Source of the DNA: Bryobacterales bacterium
GTDB lineage: Bacteria > Acidobacteriota > Terriglobia > Bryobacterales > Bryobacteraceae
DNA length: 43,309 nt
Direction: 5' to 3'
Assembly (NCBI GenBank): GCA_003135055.1
Contig: PLDF01000340.1
Coordinates: 1 to 43,309 of the forward strand
The notes under the pieces are model-generated. The model saw nothing but the letters and a program-made list of their open reading frames with translations. It was not told where the DNA came from and made no database searches. How positions within the stretch are numbered: position 1 is the stretch's first letter; the number at the start of each line of letters is the position of its first letter. Below, in pieces: positions 42,146 through 43,309 of the stretch. The position numbers and the translations under genes are program-made.

Positions 42146-42674
42146 AAGGCACTGTCACGCTTGGTTGGAGTGGAAAAGGGAGGACGCTGAATCCCCAGAA
42201 CAGGGGGCGCACGGTATAGCCGTTGGTCAGCGAGACAACGACATAACCCGGGGGCCCGCCTCCCTGGCTGGAATCGCAGCCGCTAGCCGAGCAATCGCAT
42301 GCCGCGAGCTGCTGGCTGTTCGGATCGTAACGCGCGACGGTCACCTGGATCATGCCAGGCGTCAGGCCAGTGACTATCGGCGTGCCCGAGGCATCGGACG
42401 TGCCGGTCAATGCGTTGTTGATCGCCGCCTGCATGATGGGGTCGGCGCTGTCGCAGAAATTGACTCCCTGCTGAGTGCCGAGTGAGCGGGCAAGATCGGC
42501 CAGCACCTTCTGGATCATGTAGTAAGTGTAGGTGACGCGCCCGAGTTCGGTTGTACCAATCAGAAGAGCGAGCAGTATGGGCACAAGGAGAGCGGATTCA
42601 ACCAGAGCGGAGCCTCTGCCTTTGCCTTTGCCTTTGCCTTTGCCTCTACACTTGCCTTTGCCTCTACCTATCAG
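42132..42674 (-). CDS. TadE-like pseudopilin with disrupted or unclear 5' end
   Basis: The core reads GSALVESALLVPILLALLIGTTELGRV, split at the edges, which matches the TadE leader pattern (GSALVESAL with Glu in the helix), followed by TYYMIQKVLADLARSLGTQQG and a C-rich segment CDCSASGCDSSQ. The sequence before the leader is (GK)n encoded by a hexanucleotide repeat (42615-42668), preceded directly by REP sequence. No ATG, GTG or TTG occurs in frame near a normal leader length. CTG 42674 with AAGG 5 nt upstream is the best guess; the in-frame ATG codons at 42824 and beyond fall inside the RAYT gene region. The native start may have been lost. Confidence 0.6.
   Translation of the reverse strand: MIGRGKGKCRGKGKGKGKGRGSALVESALLVPILLALLIGTTELGRVTYTYYMIQKVLADLARSLGTQQGVNFCDSADPIMQAAINNALTGTSDASGTPIVTGLTPGMIQVTVARYDPNSQQLAACDCSASGCDSSQGGGPPGYVVVSLTNGYTVRPLFWGFSVLPFPLQPSVTVPYAGS
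42615..42668 (-). repeat. Hexanucleotide microsatellite in the tadE-like leader
   Basis: Nine 6-nt units based on GGCAAA on the minus strand (variants GGCAAG, TGTAGA, GGCAGA, GGTAGA). They encode alternating Gly-Lys/Arg. Because the unit is two codons, length changes would keep the frame. Confidence 0.85.
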
Positions 42675-42683
42675 CTGCGCCTT

Positions 42684-42727
42684 GTGGGGCAGCCAATCAT
42701 GGCTGCAGCCGCCTTTCAGGCGGCTTC
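42684..42727. repeat. Single REP unit, family B
   Basis: Holds hairpins GCAGCC / GGCTGC and GCCGCC / GGCGGC in the order of the left REPIN unit at 40278. It forms the last codons and TGA stop of the RAYT gene on the minus strand and reaches the 5' region of the tadE-like gene. Confidence 0.88.
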
Positions 42728-43260
42728 TTCGCGCTGGACCAGCGAAACTCCTCAGCCGCAGCCACCACTCCAGCGGTGACGGGATTGCGTTCAATATATT
42801 CGTGGATACGCCCGAATTCCGCATCGGATCTGACAAGGTGATCGTAGCTCTCATCCTGCCAGAATGGTGTTCCGTGGCGACCGAGTATGCGGTTGGCTTC
42901 ATGGGCGGTGAACCCTTTCAGCGGCCCCAGCCATTTCGTAGCTACGCCGTGGGGAGTCACTAGCATATGGACGTGATTCGCCATCACTACAAACGCGTGT
43001 AACTGGTAGCGGCCGAATCTGCTGTCGCCGTCGATCAGGGCTCGCATAACTAAATCGGCAATTTCCGGCTCCCGAAGAAATAGCGGGCCGGTTCTCGCAT
43101 TGTCCAGGATGCGATCCATCGCGACGAAGGCCTTGCCAGTGGTGAGGCGCTCCGGCAGGAAGATACGATTTGCCGGCAGGCTGCCGTGGAGACGGAATGT
43201 TACAAAGATAGGGCTTCCGATTACGTCCCAATGGGGAAGGCGGCGCTCTGTGTGTGGCAC
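42697..43260 (-). CDS. REP-associated tyrosine transposase (RAYT, Y1_Tnp/HUH)
   Basis: 187 residues. The HUH motif NHVHM is visible (His96, His98 after FVVMA), as are FWQDESYDHLVRSDAEF, holding the catalytic Tyr139, and YIERNPVTAGVV, all family landmarks. RAYT proteins nick and join REP sequences as single strands and are domesticated relatives of IS200/IS605 transposases. The last ten residues (KKPPERRLQP region) and the stop codon are encoded by the REP at 42684-42727, which links this transposase to the nearby REPIN family. The start is GTG 43260; no better start is seen before an in-frame stop about 12 codons upstream. A TTGACA at 43303-43308 (minus) could be a -35 box without a good -10. 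Confidence 0.9.
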   Translation of the reverse strand: MPHTERRLPHWDVIGSPIFVTFRLHGSLPANRIFLPERLTTGKAFVAMDRILDNARTGPLFLREPEIADLVMRALIDGDSRFGRYQLHAFVVMANHVHMLVTPHGVATKWLGPLKGFTAHEANRILGRHGTPFWQDESYDHLVRSDAEFGRIHEYIERNPVTAGVVAAAEEFRWSSAKKPPERRLQP

Positions 43261-43309
43261 TAAAAGAATTGTGATGGGATAGGGGCGAAGTTCTCAGAAT
43301 AATGTCAAG

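Overview
The window looks like a stretch of a GC-rich Gram-negative chromosome, most likely an Acidobacteriota of the Solibacteres/Bryobacterales type. This is inferred from the gene mix: a long fused LptC/LptA-like protein, a sedolisin-type secreted protease, a secreted NHL-repeat protein, small DUF29/DUF433/DUF3467 proteins, frameshifted remnants of short coiled-coil ORFs, and many palindromic intergenic repeats. No prophage, integrative element, CRISPR array or classical insertion sequence was found. Most of the window is ordinary chromosomal housekeeping sequence with accessory patches.

Layout. 1-4985 (minus): a BadF/HgdC-type activase with two actin-like ATPase modules (it runs off the left edge), preceded in the same operon by its 2-hydroxyacyl-CoA-dehydratase-like partner. 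5154-6536 (plus): a lipase-maturation-factor-like membrane protein. 6545-8163 (minus): a two-gene unit of an SMC/OLD-like ATPase and a small nuclease-like partner. The two are joined by an ATGA overlap, but the partner carries an in-frame stop codon. 8560-12895 (minus): a small Cys protein, an outer-membrane beta-barrel, a DUF2007 protein, lptB and a large LptC/LptA fusion. 13632-15185 (minus): pta, a DUF29 gene and tRNA-Lys(TTT). 15263-17389 (minus): a secreted NHL-repeat protein. 17476-19166 (plus): a K+ channel with RCK domains and a membrane-anchored protein. 19172-23888 (minus): the operon aroC-def-[repeat]-fmt-argJ-hypothetical. 24934-26816 (minus): a GT39-like glycosyltransferase and a DUF3467 protein. 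26978-29628 (plus): a histidine kinase/response regulator pair that converges on a sedolisin protease (29698-31866). 32173-34705 (plus): a LolA-like secreted protein and an MFS exporter. 34988-43260: a Tad/Flp pilus locus (cpaA on plus; tadE-like, tadE, cpaE, cpaF, tadB, tadC on minus), interrupted by a DUF433/DUF5615 toxin-antitoxin pair and by REP sequences with a RAYT transposase.

The most distinctive signals are the repeats and the broken ATPase unit. At least three unrelated families of paired inverted hairpins (REPIN architecture) occur. One family sits between cpaE and cpaF and also forms the 3' end of a RAYT (REP-associated tyrosine transposase) gene, whose last codons and stop are made of REP sequence. 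Copies of this family differ by paired changes that keep the hairpins. The 5' end of the neighbouring tadE-like gene is made of the same REP plus a nine-unit hexanucleotide microsatellite. The second candidate system is the ATPase/small-protein pair, which has the layout of a nuclease-effector defence or toxin module but is not a family I can name.
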